Source: Trebonia sp963767685 (GTDB taxonomy: Bacteria; Actinomycetota; Actinomycetes; Streptosporangiales; Streptosporangiaceae). Taken from it: a DNA stretch of 64,000 bases. The notes beneath the pieces are model-generated. The model saw only the letters and a program-made list of their open reading frames with translations, was not told the origin of the DNA and ran no database searches. Shown here piece after piece: positions 1-8,939 of the stretch. The translations under genes and the position numbers were made by a program. Numbering within the stretch: the first letter of the stretch is position 1; every line of letters begins with the position of its first letter. The stretch covers positions 124,001 through 188,000 of the forward strand of contig CAVYEZ010000012.1 of assembly GCA_963767685.1 (NCBI GenBank), written 5' to 3'.

Positions 1-561
1 CTTGGCGGTCGAGACGCTCAGGTAGAGCTTGTCGGCGATCTCTTCGTTGGACAGGCCGCCGGCGACCAGCGTCACGACTTCCCGTTCGCGCGCGGTCAGG
101 CTGGTCATGCCCGGCATGCGGCGAACGCTGCGGCTTCTAGTGGCGTACTCGCTGATCAGCCGCAAGGTGATCTTGGGCGACAGCAGTGCCTCGCCGCCCG
201 CGACCACGCGGACCGCCCGGATCAGCTCGGACGGGTCGGTGTCCTTGACGAGGAACCCGGCCGCCCCCGCGCGTATCCCCTCGAAGACGTACTCGTCCAG
301 GTCGAACGTGGTCAGGATGACCACGTGGGTGTCGCCCAGGCCGGGTTCCGCGGCGATGCGCCGCGTCGCCTCGATCCCGTCGAGGACAGGCATGCGGATG
401 TCCATCAGCACAACGTCAGGCTTGACGCGCTGGGCCAACTGAACCGCCTCGCGCCCGTCGGCCGCCTCCCCGGCGACCTCGATGTCGTCCTCCGCGGCGA
501 GCAGCGAACCGAAACCGGCCCGGACCAGGGCCTGGTCGTCGGCGAGCACCACCCGGATCAT
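1..561 (-). CDS. NarL/LuxR-family response regulator (3' end outside window)
   Basis: Cytoplasmic two-component response regulator that would bind DNA after phosphorylation. Translating the minus strand from the ATG at 561 gives 187 codons with no stop before the window edge. The receiver domain fills roughly residues 1-120: acidic pair in VLADDQ, phospho-acceptor Asp in LMDIRMP, Thr in ILTTFD, Lys in FLVKDTD. A LuxR helix-turn-helix follows (LTAREREVVTLVAGGLSNEEIA). Only the last recognition-helix residues are cut off. The nearest kinase in the window (4348-5526) is of the matching HisKA_3 class but lies 3.8 kb away on the other strand, so partnership is only a guess; a kinase could also lie beyond the left edge. 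Confidence 0.9.
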   Translation of the reverse strand, partial: MIRVVLADDQALVRAGFGSLLAAEDDIEVAGEAADGREAVQLAQRVKPDVVLMDIRMPVLDGIEATRRIAAEPGLGDTHVVILTTFDLDEYVFEGIRAGAAGFLVKDTDPSELIRAVRVVAGGEALLSPKITLRLISEYATRSRSVRRMPGMTSLTAREREVVTLVAGGLSNEEIADKLYLSVSTAK

Positions 562-607
562 GGTGATCACGCTATCGCCGTGGAGCCGGGTGCGCATCGT
601 CCTGGGG

Positions 608-637
608 TTGACACCTCGCCTACTCCGATCGTCGTAC
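608..637 (+). promoter_or_regulatory. Possible sigma-70-type promoter for the cupin/ABC operon
   Basis: A perfect TTGACA hexamer at 608-613 lies in the divergent gap between the response regulator and the cupin gene. About 18 bases downstream is TCGTAC, a weak -10 match. It is placed correctly for transcription of the cupin-ABC transporter genes. The assignment is by eye only. Confidence 0.3.
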
Positions 638-719
638 ACGGGCCCCCTCGCTGCTGCCTCCGTAGACGATGCCACGCCGTTACCGGGAGAGCAGGCTGGG
701 GGCCCTGGAGGTAACGACC

Positions 720-1295
720 ATGACTTCACCGAACCACGTCATCGAGAATCCGCTCAGCGGCGAGCGGATCACGATCATGGAGCGGCCGCGACTCACCGGC
801 GACGCCCTGATCTGGGATCTCGTGCTCGCGCCCGGGGGCCGAGTGCCGAACAGCCACAGCCACCCGGAGCAGGAAGAACGGTTCACCGTGCTCGACGGCA
901 CGATGAGCTTCAGAATGGGCCGGCAGCGGCTGCTCGCCCGGCCCGGCGACGTGGTCGTGGTCCCGCCGGGAACGGTGCACCACTTCGCCAACCCGGGCAA
1001 GATTCCCGTGCACGTGCGGGTGGAGAGCACGCCGGCGCTGTGCACGGAGGCGATGCTGGAAACCGCGGCGGCGCTCGCCCGCGACCAGCTGATGGCCGGC
1101 CGGATGCTGCCGCGGCCGTTCGACCTGGCCCTGTTCATGGGGGACTTCGACCGCGAAGTGCGGGCGCCCTACCTGCCGGCGCCACTGGTCCGAGCCGTAC
1201 TGCGGCCGCTCCGCGCGCTGGCGAGGTCCCTGGGCCGCGACCTGCGGTATCAGCGGCTGCGGCGGCGGCAGGCCACCGCGCCTTCCGCGTTCTAG
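720..1295 (+). CDS. Cupin-domain protein
   Basis: Small soluble protein of 191 residues with a single cupin_2 barrel in its first half. Visible are the metal-site histidines and glutamate in HSHPEQEERF, the second motif PGDVVVVPPGTVHHF, and a C-terminal helical part with basic residues. No catalytic function can be assigned; such cupins may bind a small ligand or act as isomerase/oxygenase-like enzymes. The start at 720 is chosen because GGAGG at 707-711 sits eight bases before it. The stop is followed five bases later by the ABC ATPase start, so the gene probably heads a three-gene operon with the exporter. Confidence 0.8.
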   Translation: MTSPNHVIENPLSGERITIMERPRLTGDALIWDLVLAPGGRVPNSHSHPEQEERFTVLDGTMSFRMGRQRLLARPGDVVVVPPGTVHHFANPGKIPVHVRVESTPALCTEAMLETAAALARDQLMAGRMLPRPFDLALFMGDFDREVRAPYLPAPLVRAVLRPLRALARSLGRDLRYQRLRRRQATAPSAF

Positions 1296-1300
1296 TCCCT

Positions 1301-2062
1301 ATGCTCGCTATTGAGGTCCGTGACCTGGTCAAACGGTACCGAGGCGCGACGGGAAACGCGGTCGACGGTATCAGCTTCGACGTTCCCGACGGTCAGCTGT
1401 TCTGCTTGCTCGGTCCGAACGGCGCGGGCAAGACGACCACCGTCTCCATCCTCACCACCGCGCTTGCCCCCACGTCCGGGCGCGTGCTCGTCGCCGGGCG
1501 GGACCTGGCCACCGAGCGCACGGGCATTCGCGGGAGCATCGGCATCGTCTTCCAGCAGCCGGCGCTCGACGTGAACCTGACCGCCGAGGAGAACATCCGC
1601 CTGCACGCTGTCCTCTACGGCCTGTACCCGTGGCGGCCGTGGTACCGGCTCATGCCCGCCGCCTACCGGCGGCAGGTGCGCGACCTCGCCGACATCCTGG
1701 GCATCGCCGGGTCCCTCGGCCGCCCCGTGCGGTCGCTGTCCGGCGGCACCCGCCGCAAGCTGGAGATCGTCCGTGCCCTGCTGCACCGGCCGCGCGTGCT
1801 GTTCCTCGACGAGCCGAGCACCGGGCTCGACCCGCAGAGCAGGCGCAGCCTGTGGTCCCATCTGCGCGAGACCCGGGCCCGGAACGGCACGACCATCGTG
1901 CTGACCACGCACTACCTGGAAGAAGCGGAGTCGGCCGACGCGGTCTGCGTCCTGACTCACGGCCGCATCGCCGAGCGGGGCACCCCGACGGAGATCAAGA
2001 CGCGGCACGCCAGCCCCACCCTGGAGGAGGCGTACCTGACGATGCTCGGGAACCCAAGTTGA
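1301..2062 (+). CDS. ABC transporter ATP-binding protein, DrrA/NodI-like
   Basis: Nucleotide-binding subunit (253 aa) of an ABC-2 type exporter. Walker A is GPNGAGKTT, the signature is LSGGTRRKLEI, Walker B is RVLFLDEPSTGLD and the switch histidine is in TTHYLEEAE. The short C-terminal extension after the ATPase core is usual for the DrrA daunorubicin-resistance and polyether-export group. The ATG at 1301 opens right after the cupin stop. Its TGA overlaps the TTG start of the permease, so the two subunits are probably translationally coupled. Substrate unknown; drug or lipid export is inferred from the family. Confidence 0.9.
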   Translation: MLAIEVRDLVKRYRGATGNAVDGISFDVPDGQLFCLLGPNGAGKTTTVSILTTALAPTSGRVLVAGRDLATERTGIRGSIGIVFQQPALDVNLTAEENIRLHAVLYGLYPWRPWYRLMPAAYRRQVRDLADILGIAGSLGRPVRSLSGGTRRKLEIVRALLHRPRVLFLDEPSTGLDPQSRRSLWSHLRETRARNGTTIVLTTHYLEEAESADAVCVLTHGRIAERGTPTEIKTRHASPTLEEAYLTMLGNPS

Positions 2063-2889
2063 CGACTCGCGGTGCGGTTGGGCGGGGTGCGGTCAGCCGC
2101 GGCGGCACGGCACGCGAACTGTGGGCGCTGCTAGCGATCGCCCAGCGTGACCTCGTCAAGCTGCTGCGGGACCGGCCCAGGCTCGCGGTGAACCTGGCCT
2201 TCCCGATCCTGCTGGTGGCGGGGCTCGGCAGCGTGCTGCAGCCCACGGTGGGAAAGGTGACCGGGGTGTCCGCGGTCACCCTCGCGTTCACCGGAGTGCT
2301 GGCCGCCACCTTGTTCCAGTCCACCGCCGCGGGCATGATCTCGATCGCCGAGGACCGGGAGAACGACTTCTCCCGCACGCTGTTCGTGGCCCCGGTCAGC
2401 CGGCTGACGCTGGTGGCCGGGAAGATCTGCGGCGAAGCCACGGTCGCGCTCTTCCAGGGCGCCTGCGTCGTCGCCTTCGCCGCGGCGATCGGCGTGCCGA
2501 TCACCGGCGGGCAACTCGCCGCGCTGCTTCTCCCCTGCCTGGCCTGCTGCCTGCTCGGCGGCGCCTTCGGGCTGGCTACGGTGGCGTCGCTGCCCAACCA
2601 GCGGTCGGCGATGGACGTGTTCCAGTTCCTGATCATCCCGCAGTACGTCCTTGGCGGCGTCCTCGTCCCGCTGCACGGAGTGCCCGGCTACATCAACGTC
2701 ATCGCCGCGGTGATGCCACTGCGGTACGCCGTGGACCTCGTCCGTGGTGTCTTCCTTCACGGCACGCCCGGCTACCAGCAGGTCGTTTCCACCAGTCCGG
2801 TGCTGGATGCCGTCGTCATCGTCGGCGTATTCGCGCTGGCGATGACGGCAGGGGCGCTGGTCTTCGACTACCGCGAACGCACCCGCTGA
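2059..2889 (+). CDS. ABC-2 type transporter permease
   Basis: Membrane subunit of the exporter, about 276 aa with roughly six hydrophobic segments (for example LAFPILLVAGLG, VTLAFTGVLAATLF, AMTAGALVFDY). It belongs to the ABC2_membrane/DrrB group. No ATG or GTG lies suitably near the start; the TTG at 2059 overlaps the ATPase stop and gives the natural N-terminus of the family, so I use it. It would pair with the preceding ATPase in the cytoplasmic membrane. Confidence 0.85.
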   Translation: MTTRGAVGRGAVSRGGTARELWALLAIAQRDLVKLLRDRPRLAVNLAFPILLVAGLGSVLQPTVGKVTGVSAVTLAFTGVLAATLFQSTAAGMISIAEDRENDFSRTLFVAPVSRLTLVAGKICGEATVALFQGACVVAFAAAIGVPITGGQLAALLLPCLACCLLGGAFGLATVASLPNQRSAMDVFQFLIIPQYVLGGVLVPLHGVPGYINVIAAVMPLRYAVDLVRGVFLHGTPGYQQVVSTSPVLDAVVIVGVFALAMTAGALVFDYRERTR

Positions 2890-2932
2890 CGCTCCGGCGC
2901 CTGCCCGGACGCGGCCCCGGGCCGCCGGAGCG
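2890..2932 (+). terminator. Hairpin after the ABC permease
   Basis: A perfect 10-bp inverted repeat (arms 2890-2899 and 2923-2932) begins right after the permease stop codon. There is no T-run, as is common in high-GC actinobacteria. A transcription terminator is the likeliest role. Confidence 0.4.
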
Positions 2933-3088
2933 CCAGCAGAACGAGGGTGGTGGTCAGCGCGGCCAGCAGACACGGGCGCGGGATGTCGTCCGCCACCAGG
3001 CCTAGTCCGGGCTGCGACCAGCGACGACGTCATGCTGGTTCCTGGTTGCGCCCGTCGTCGGCAGGAGTAAGGAGGATTGTCCGCCGGG

Positions 3089-4313
3089 ATGACGACGACG
3101 CGGAAGCCGGCCGTCAGGATGGCCGGCATGTCATCAGCAAAAGGCAGGACGCTCGGGGCGCTCGGGGCGCTCGGGGCGGGCGGGCTGCTCCCGCTGGCTT
3201 CGGAGTTCCGGATCGCCCGATCTCAGCAGCGGTACACCGAGCGGTGGCGTCGTATGCCCGTCGAGCCGGGCGGCCGGGCGCTGCTCGGCATCAGCTTCCG
3301 GCCGCGGCAAGCCGAGGCCTTCGGCCTGGACCCGCGCGACTCGCTCAAGGCGATGCTCGGCTATCCGTTCGCGGTCGTGCGGCTGAGCGCCTACTGGAAC
3401 AGGATCGAGGTCGAGCCGGGTCACTGCGACACCAGCGAACTTGACTGGCAGCTCGACGCGGCCGAACGGGCGGGGAAACAGGTCATCGTCTGCCTCGGCC
3501 CGGTCAAGTCGTTCGGGTACCCGGAGTACTTCGTGCCGGACCACCGGCTGGCCGCGCCGCTGGCGGAAGGCTCGCTCATCTCCCCGGCCACGCATCCGGC
3601 AGCTGCTTGCCGCGGGCGTCGCCCACGTCAGGCGCCTGGTCGAGCGGTACCAGGACAGCCCCGCCATCGTCGCCTGGCAGGTGGAACACGAGGCGGTCGA
3701 CCCGCTCGGGGTCGAGCACTCCTGGCGCCTTTCTGCCGACTTCGTGGGCGAGGAAGTCGCGGCGGTGCGAGCCGCCGACCCGGCCCGGCCGGTCATGATG
3801 AACGGGTTCCTGCCTACCTCGACGCCGGTCCGGGCGATGCAGTGGTGGCGCTCCAGGGACCAGGGGGACTCCCTGGCCGTGGCGCAGCGGCTCACCGACA
3901 CCGTCGGCATCGACTTCTACCCCCGCCACGCCATCGCCGGGAACGGCCGCTGGGGCCTGTACCTGGACGGCAGCGGCCGCCCGGGGCAGCGGCGGCGGTG
4001 GACAGAGATCCTCCGCTGGGCCGCCGCGGTACCAGGGCGCCGCGTGCTGATCGCCGAAGGCCAGGCCGAGCCCTGGGAGGCGGTCACCACGCCGCCCGAT
4101 CCCCGCGGCCGGGTGATGTACAGCTGCCCGCCGGAACAGCTCATCCGCACCTATAACCACTGCATGCGCGGGTTCCGCGCGGCGGGCACGGACCCGTGGG
4201 CCTACCTATTCTGGGGCGCCGAGTACTGGCTGCTGCGACAGCAGCACGGCGACCCCAGCTACCTCGAGGCTTTCGCTCGTATCCTGGACCATGCCAGTGA
4301 GGACGGGAGCTGA
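3089..4313 (+). CDS. Membrane-anchored glycoside hydrolase-like protein (frameshifted)
   Basis: Two reading frames join into one protein of about 407 aa. Residues 1-45 hold an Ala/Gly/Leu-rich membrane or signal segment (GALGALGAGGLLPLA). The rest resembles a TIM-barrel glycosidase of the GH5/GH42 clan, with a candidate acid/base Glu in AWQVEHEAVDP and a nucleophile-like Glu in LIAEGQAEPW. The frame changes near 3590; removing one C between the codons ACG and ATC gives a continuous reading. The start is uncertain: GGAGG at 3071-3075 precedes ATG 3089, and ATG 3128 is also possible. The 3' end overlaps the earliest possible start of the histidine kinase gene. Family membership is inferred from motifs only. 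Confidence 0.65.
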
Positions 4314-4347
4314 CGGTGGCGCCGTCGACGTATGGTCGCAGGTGGTG

Positions 4348-5526
4348 ATGACCGCATTCGTTAAGCCGCGACCGGGCGGGACCACCGACGCCTGGCGCCG
4401 ATACCGCGTCGACGTCGTGGTGGCCCTCGTGGTCACGGCCGCGCAGGTGGGGCTGACCTACCTGGCTGCCAGGCACCACGGCGAGTCCGTCTCGATCTCG
4501 GCGGGCGGGTACGTTCTTCTCGTCGCGGGCGGGCTGGCCCTTATCTGGCGGCGGCGGTTCGTTGTCGCGGTTCTCGCCGTCACCTTGGTGACCACCCTGT
4601 GGTATACGACGACAGCCAACCCGGACGGCCCGATCTGGGACGCCCTCGTGGTGGCGTTCGGTACGGCGGTCTACTACCGCAAGCGGGCCGCCGCGATCCT
4701 CAGCCTCGTCGTGGGCTACGCCGGTTCGCTCTGGCTGCCCGCCCTGGTGGGACCGCACAAGGAGCCGTCGGCGACCTCCGCTCTTTCTCTCGCTGTCGGC
4801 ATGCTTGTCCTGCTTGGCGGGGCCGAGGGCATCCGCTTCAGGCACGAGCGCGCCCAGGCACAGCGGCACATCAAGGACGAAGAGGCGCGCCGCGTGGCCA
4901 GTGAGGAGCGGGTACGGATCGCCCGCGACCTGCACGACGTCGTGGCCCACAACATCTCGGTCATCAACGTCCAGGCCGCCACCGCCCTGCACCTGGCGGA
5001 CCGGCAACCGGAACGCGCCATCGAAGCCCTGACCGCCATCCACGGCGTGAGCCGTCAGGCACTCGTCGAACTGCGTTCGATCCTCGGCGTGCTGCGGGCG
5101 GTGGACGACGATGGCCTTCCCCTCGACCCCGCACCGAGCCTCTCCCACCTCGACGACCTGGTGACGATGGCGACATCGGCCGGCCTCAAGGTGCGCGTCG
5201 AGAAGGAAGAACTGGGGCCGAGCCTTCCCAGGGCCGTCGACGTGGCCGCCTACCGCATCGTCCAGGAAGCCCTCACCAACGCCGCCCGCCACGCGGCGGG
5301 AAGCGCCGCGGCCGTGCGGATAGCCCGCGAGGACGGTCACCTGCTTGTCGAGGTGGAAGACAACGGCGGTGCCAAGGTCCAGAGCCTCGCCGCCAGCGGT
5401 TCTGGTAACGGCATCGCTGGCATGACCGAGCGCGCGGAAGCACTCGGCGGCACCCTTGCGGCCGGCGCCCGGCCAGAGGGCGGCTTCTCCGTCCGCGCCC
5501 GGCTGCCACTCGACGGCCGCGGCTAG
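4348..5526 (+). CDS. Sensor histidine kinase (HisKA_3/NarX-like)
   Basis: Membrane sensor kinase, 392 aa from this ATG. The N-terminal half holds about six hydrophobic segments with no recognisable extracellular domain. The phospho-acceptor His196 lies in ARDLHDVVAHNIS, followed by the HATPase_c domain with N-box QEALTNAARHA, G1 VEVEDNGG and G2-like GNGIAGMTERA. An in-frame ATG at 4291 would overlap the preceding gene by 23 bases; 4348 lies just after the AGGTGG-like sequence at 4340. Kinases of this class signal to NarL-type regulators; the only one here is at 1-561. Confidence 0.9.
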   Translation: MTAFVKPRPGGTTDAWRRYRVDVVVALVVTAAQVGLTYLAARHHGESVSISAGGYVLLVAGGLALIWRRRFVVAVLAVTLVTTLWYTTTANPDGPIWDALVVAFGTAVYYRKRAAAILSLVVGYAGSLWLPALVGPHKEPSATSALSLAVGMLVLLGGAEGIRFRHERAQAQRHIKDEEARRVASEERVRIARDLHDVVAHNISVINVQAATALHLADRQPERAIEALTAIHGVSRQALVELRSILGVLRAVDDDGLPLDPAPSLSHLDDLVTMATSAGLKVRVEKEELGPSLPRAVDVAAYRIVQEALTNAARHAAGSAAAVRIAREDGHLLVEVEDNGGAKVQSLAASGSGNGIAGMTERAEALGGTLAAGARPEGGFSVRARLPLDGRG

Positions 5527-5549
5527 CCCGCACGCTATCGCCGGCTCCT

Positions 5550-7004
5550 TTATGAAGGCCGCGGATCATGGACGTCCACGGTGGCCTCGAGGTCCGTCTC
5601 GATCTCGCTGAGCACTCCTGGCTTGCGGCGGCTTACCGTGAACAGCCAGGCCGCCCCGATCAAGAGGTAGGCGAGGAAGTAGTAGGGGAAGTACCGCACG
5701 GGAGCGGCCGGCACCGGGTAGAAGCTGCCGACGGTCGGGACGAGGAGGCAGGCAATCGCCAGCACGAAGACCACGATGTTCTTGGGCCGGAGCTCGCCGC
5801 GGCGCCTGAGGAAGGCCAGCGACGCGATGGTCACCAGGAAGTAGGCGAGCAGGAACCCGAACGCGGCGAGCGTTCCCGCGTCACCGAAGGTGGTCAGCGG
5901 GTTGGTGAACGCCTGCATGATCGAGGGGATCGCGAAGGCCACGACGGCGAACGCCGTGATCGCCACGTGGGGCGTGCGGTTGCGGTCGTGGGTGTCGCCC
6001 AGGCGGTGCGGGAAGACCCCGTGCGCGGCCATCGGGTACAGGATGCGGGCGCCGGCGTTGATGCAGGACAGCGAGAGGGAGAAGAAGCTGGACATCGCGC
6101 CGAGCGCGATCGGGATCTTGAGGAACCCGACGTGGTTGATGTCGGCGAGTGTGTTTAGCGGCGCCGCGAGGGCCGACAGCGGGCTGCTGTAGTCGTGCGT
6201 GCCTAGGACCTCGACGTAGCTGACGAAGACGAAGAACAGGCCGGTGATGGCGAGGCTCCACGTCACGGCCCTGGGCACGTTGCGCAGCGGGTTCGCCGCT
6301 TCGCCGCCGAGGGCGGTCGCGCTCTCGAAGCCGACGAGGCTGAAGATGCAGACGACCACGGCGAGGTTGAGGTCGTTCAGGCCCATGCCCTTGAGCCTCA
6401 GCTGGCTCGTGTCGAAGGGGCCGCCGCCATGCTTGGACAGCACCACCACGCACAGGCCGATGATCACCAGCACGGAGAGGCCTTCGAGCACGAGCATGAG
6501 CACGGACGAGATGCGGATGTCCTTGAACGCGACGAACCAGCAGACAGCGGCGCTGATCGCGAAGCAGAGCACGCCCGGGAGCTGATAGTTGACGCCGGCC
6601 GCGTCCAGGAACTGGTTCAGGAAGATGGAGAACCCGGTGAACCCGGCGATCGCGATGAAGGCGTAGGACCACAGCAGCGTCCACCCGGCCATGACACCGC
6701 CCCGCGGGCCGAGGCCCCGGCCGGTGTAGGCGTACATCGAGCCGGCGCTGGCGGAGCGTCGCGCGAACTCGTTGAGCTGCATCACGACGAACGACAGCAT
6801 GATCGTGGCGAACAGGTAGGCGATCCACGTGCCGTTGCCGGCGTCGGAATAGGTCAGCGGGACGATGAGAGCGGCGGTCATCGTGGGAGAGATAAGCGCG
6901 ATGCTCTGCGCGAGCAGGGTGGGAAAGCCCAGCACCCCGGCCCGGAGGCCTTGGCCTTGCGGCCTCCGGGCCAGTACCAGCCCGGGCGACTCAGTGTCGG
7001 TCAT
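5550..7004 (-). CDS. APC-family amino acid/amine permease
   Basis: Inner-membrane cation-coupled permease, 484 aa, about 12 hydrophobic segments. The N-terminal signature is typical of the amino acid-polyamine-organocation family (ALISPTMTAALIVPLTY, SAGSMYAYTGRGLGPRGG). The start at 7004 is preceded by GAGGAG at good spacing. It lies 79 bases downstream of the M24 peptidase on the same strand and probably shares its promoter, which carries the composite operator at 7821-7862. Import of a peptide breakdown product, amino acid or amine is a reasonable inference; the substrate cannot be read from the sequence. Confidence 0.9.
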   Translation of the reverse strand: MTDTESPGLVLARRPQGQGLRAGVLGFPTLLAQSIALISPTMTAALIVPLTYSDAGNGTWIAYLFATIMLSFVVMQLNEFARRSASAGSMYAYTGRGLGPRGGVMAGWTLLWSYAFIAIAGFTGFSIFLNQFLDAAGVNYQLPGVLCFAISAAVCWFVAFKDIRISSVLMLVLEGLSVLVIIGLCVVVLSKHGGGPFDTSQLRLKGMGLNDLNLAVVVCIFSLVGFESATALGGEAANPLRNVPRAVTWSLAITGLFFVFVSYVEVLGTHDYSSPLSALAAPLNTLADINHVGFLKIPIALGAMSSFFSLSLSCINAGARILYPMAAHGVFPHRLGDTHDRNRTPHVAITAFAVVAFAIPSIMQAFTNPLTTFGDAGTLAAFGFLLAYFLVTIASLAFLRRRGELRPKNIVVFVLAIACLLVPTVGSFYPVPAAPVRYFPYYFLAYLLIGAAWLFTVSRRKPGVLSEIETDLEATVDVHDPRPS

Positions 7005-7083
7005 GTTCTTGGCTCCTCGGTGGTGATGTCACCAGGGCCCGACCACGTCGTCGGCTGGCAGGGGGTTGGGGCGAAGCTAAATG

Positions 7084-7767
7084 TCAGCTGGCGAACGACT
7101 GGTCTTCGAGCAGGAGATCCTCGTAGAACGCGCCGAACTGGCGCGTGGGGTGCCGGATCGCCATCTCGAGCACCCACAGGTTGGGGTTGGGCCGGATGTC
7201 GGCGTCGGCGAGCGAGCCGTCGTAGTGGGCCTCATGCGGAAAGTCACCCAGGCGGTGGCCGGATAGGTCGAGGTTGAGCTCCCATCCGAGATCCTCGGCG
7301 CGCTTTACGGCGTATTCGTAGAGCGCCGTTCCGGTCAGGCCGGCGGTGAACCACTGCTCGCGCACGTCGTCCCAGAGGGCCCGCACGTCGCGGGCGGCCT
7401 TGTGGTGCTCTGCGTCGTCACCGAAGACGAACGTCTGGCCCGCGTCACCTTCGGTGTCGCCGTAGACCGGGCCGATGTCGAGGAAGAAGATGTCCTGCTC
7501 GCCCAGCACGACGCCGGGCTCGGAGTCGGCCATGAAGTCCTTGGTGGTGTTCGGGCCGAACCGGACGATGACCCGGTGCCAGCCCTTCCTCATGCCCATC
7601 TCGCCCAGGACCTCGCGCGCCATCGCGACGGCGTCCTCCTCGGCCATCCCGGGGGTGATCTTGGAAGAGATCGCGGCGATCGCCTGGTGGACGCGCTCGC
7701 GGACGTCGAGCAGCTTCTCGGCCGCGTAGTTCGGCCCGGTTGCCTCGTAGTCAATCTCGGTCGTCAC
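7084..7767 (-). CDS. M24-family metallopeptidase (Xaa-Pro peptidase/creatinase-like)
   Basis: Cytoplasmic enzyme of 227 aa, covering only the pita-bread catalytic domain without the N-terminal creatinase domain. Metal-ligand positions are visible: Asp in FLDIGPVYGD and in the following EGDAGQTF, His in HRLGDFPHEAH, Glu in VLEMAIRHP, and a final Glu near AFYEDLL. The GTG at 7767 is chosen over the TTG at 7788 because GAGAGG lies six bases before it. The gene is first in a pair with the APC permease. Family members cleave Xaa-Pro peptides or hydrolyse creatine- or ectoine-like C-N bonds, so a small nitrogenous substrate imported by the permease is plausible. Confidence 0.85.
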   Translation of the reverse strand: MTTEIDYEATGPNYAAEKLLDVRERVHQAIAAISSKITPGMAEEDAVAMAREVLGEMGMRKGWHRVIVRFGPNTTKDFMADSEPGVVLGEQDIFFLDIGPVYGDTEGDAGQTFVFGDDAEHHKAARDVRALWDDVREQWFTAGLTGTALYEYAVKRAEDLGWELNLDLSGHRLGDFPHEAHYDGSLADADIRPNPNLWVLEMAIRHPTRQFGAFYEDLLLEDQSFAS

Positions 7768-7820
7768 TGGAAGCCTCTCGTCGCTCAAGCCGGCCGGGAG
7801 ACGCCGGCAGGTACGGGACG

Positions 7821-7862
7821 AGGCTAAGTGGCTTGTTGCCTAACAGGCAACGTCTGTTGTCA
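7821..7862 (-). promoter_or_regulatory. Composite palindromic operator upstream of the M24/permease pair
   Basis: On the + strand this reads AGGCTAA (7821-7827), eight bases, then the palindrome GTTGCCT-AAC-AGGCAAC (7835-7851), then CTGTTGTCA (7854-7862). On the minus strand the last block contains CTGACA, a -35-like hexamer. The same blocks in the same order occur at 9524-9564 in front of the XRE-cupin regulator. The last codons of the oxidoreductase gene run into this site. Likely operator of that regulator (inference). Confidence 0.7.
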
Positions 7863-8922
7863 GAATTAACAAGGCCTTCACACGCGCAGGGCTGGTGTTT
7901 CCGTTAGGTGGCGGCGCGGCGGATAACAGGTCGAGGATGAGCCGGGCGGTCAGCGCCCGGGAGACGCAGATCATCATGTAATTGTTGGCCGCGCGTTCCT
8001 TGGGGGTCAGAACGGAATCTCGGTGGTCGGGCAGCCCGGCGAGAACGGCCGTCTCGCACGCGCTGCAGATGCCCTCCTCACACGAGCTCATCACGCCGGG
8101 AATCTCCGCCCGGACAGCGTCGAGGACCGAGACGCCAGGCGGAACGGTCAGGGTGACGCCTGACCGCGCCAGTTCCACCTCGAACCCCTGATCCTCGCCC
8201 GGGCCGGCGGGTGCCGGCGGCGCCACGAAGCGTTCCAGCCGGACGGGGATGTCGGGCCGGACCCGCTCGCCGATGGCAATGGCCGCGGCCAGCATCCCGG
8301 AAGGCCCGCAGCAGTACGCCGCCGCGCCGGCCGGCAGGGCCGCGAACGCCGGGGCGAAGTCCGGCAGGCCCGCCTCATCTTGGGGGACCACGTGCAGCTC
8401 TCCGCCGGGAAGCGCCGACAGCGCGTCGAGGAACGCCATGTGGTCCCGGCTTCGGCCGCCGTAGACAAACGTCCACTTGCTCCCGCGTCGCGCTACCTCG
8501 CGGGCCATCGCGAGCAGCGGGGTCACCCCGATGCCGCCCGCGAGGAACAGGTAATGGCTCGCCTGCTCGAGGGCGAACGCGTTGCGCGGTGCGCTCGCGC
8601 GCACTGCCGCCCCAGGAGCCGCGATCCGGTGCACCTCCGCCGAGCCGCCCCTCCCGTCCGGCGCATCGAGGACCGCTATGTGATAGGCACCGCGCTCTCG
8701 CGGGTCACCGTGCAGCGAGTATGACCGCACCAGGCCGGATGGCAGGTGAAGATCGATGTGGGCACCGGGCGTCCAGGCCGGCAGTGCCGCCGCGCCGGGG
8801 GCGGCGAGCTTCAGGCTGATCACGCCGGTCGCGACGGCCTCCGCAGCAAGCACGACGAGATCGAGCGCCGGACGCGCCTTGAGCGGAGACGGCTCGAGCG
8901 GATCCATGCCGGCGGAGGTCAC
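7840..8922 (-). CDS. PDR/VanB-type 2Fe-2S ferredoxin oxidoreductase
   Basis: Three-domain electron-transfer protein of about 360 aa: flavin-binding barrel (HLPSGLVRSYSLHGDP), NAD-binding domain (FLAGGIGVTPLLAM, YCCGPSGML), and a C-terminal plant-type ferredoxin domain with cluster cysteines in SCEEGICSACETAV and MICVSRA. Such reductases feed electrons to Rieske-type oxygenases (demethylases, carnitine or vanillate oxygenases), but no oxygenase is present here. It starts 17 bases after the XRE regulator stop, so the two are probably cotranscribed. The C-terminus extends about 30 residues past the usual end and its last codons overlap the operator at 7821-7862. GTG 8922 and ATG 8907 are both possible starts. 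Confidence 0.88.
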   Translation of the reverse strand: MTSAGMDPLEPSPLKARPALDLVVLAAEAVATGVISLKLAAPGAAALPAWTPGAHIDLHLPSGLVRSYSLHGDPRERGAYHIAVLDAPDGRGGSAEVHRIAAPGAAVRASAPRNAFALEQASHYLFLAGGIGVTPLLAMAREVARRGSKWTFVYGGRSRDHMAFLDALSALPGGELHVVPQDEAGLPDFAPAFAALPAGAAAYCCGPSGMLAAAIAIGERVRPDIPVRLERFVAPPAPAGPGEDQGFEVELARSGVTLTVPPGVSVLDAVRAEIPGVMSSCEEGICSACETAVLAGLPDHRDSVLTPKERAANNYMMICVSRALTARLILDLLSAAPPPNGNTSPARVKALLILTTDVAC

Positions 8923-8939
8923 GGTCGGAACCTTCGCGG

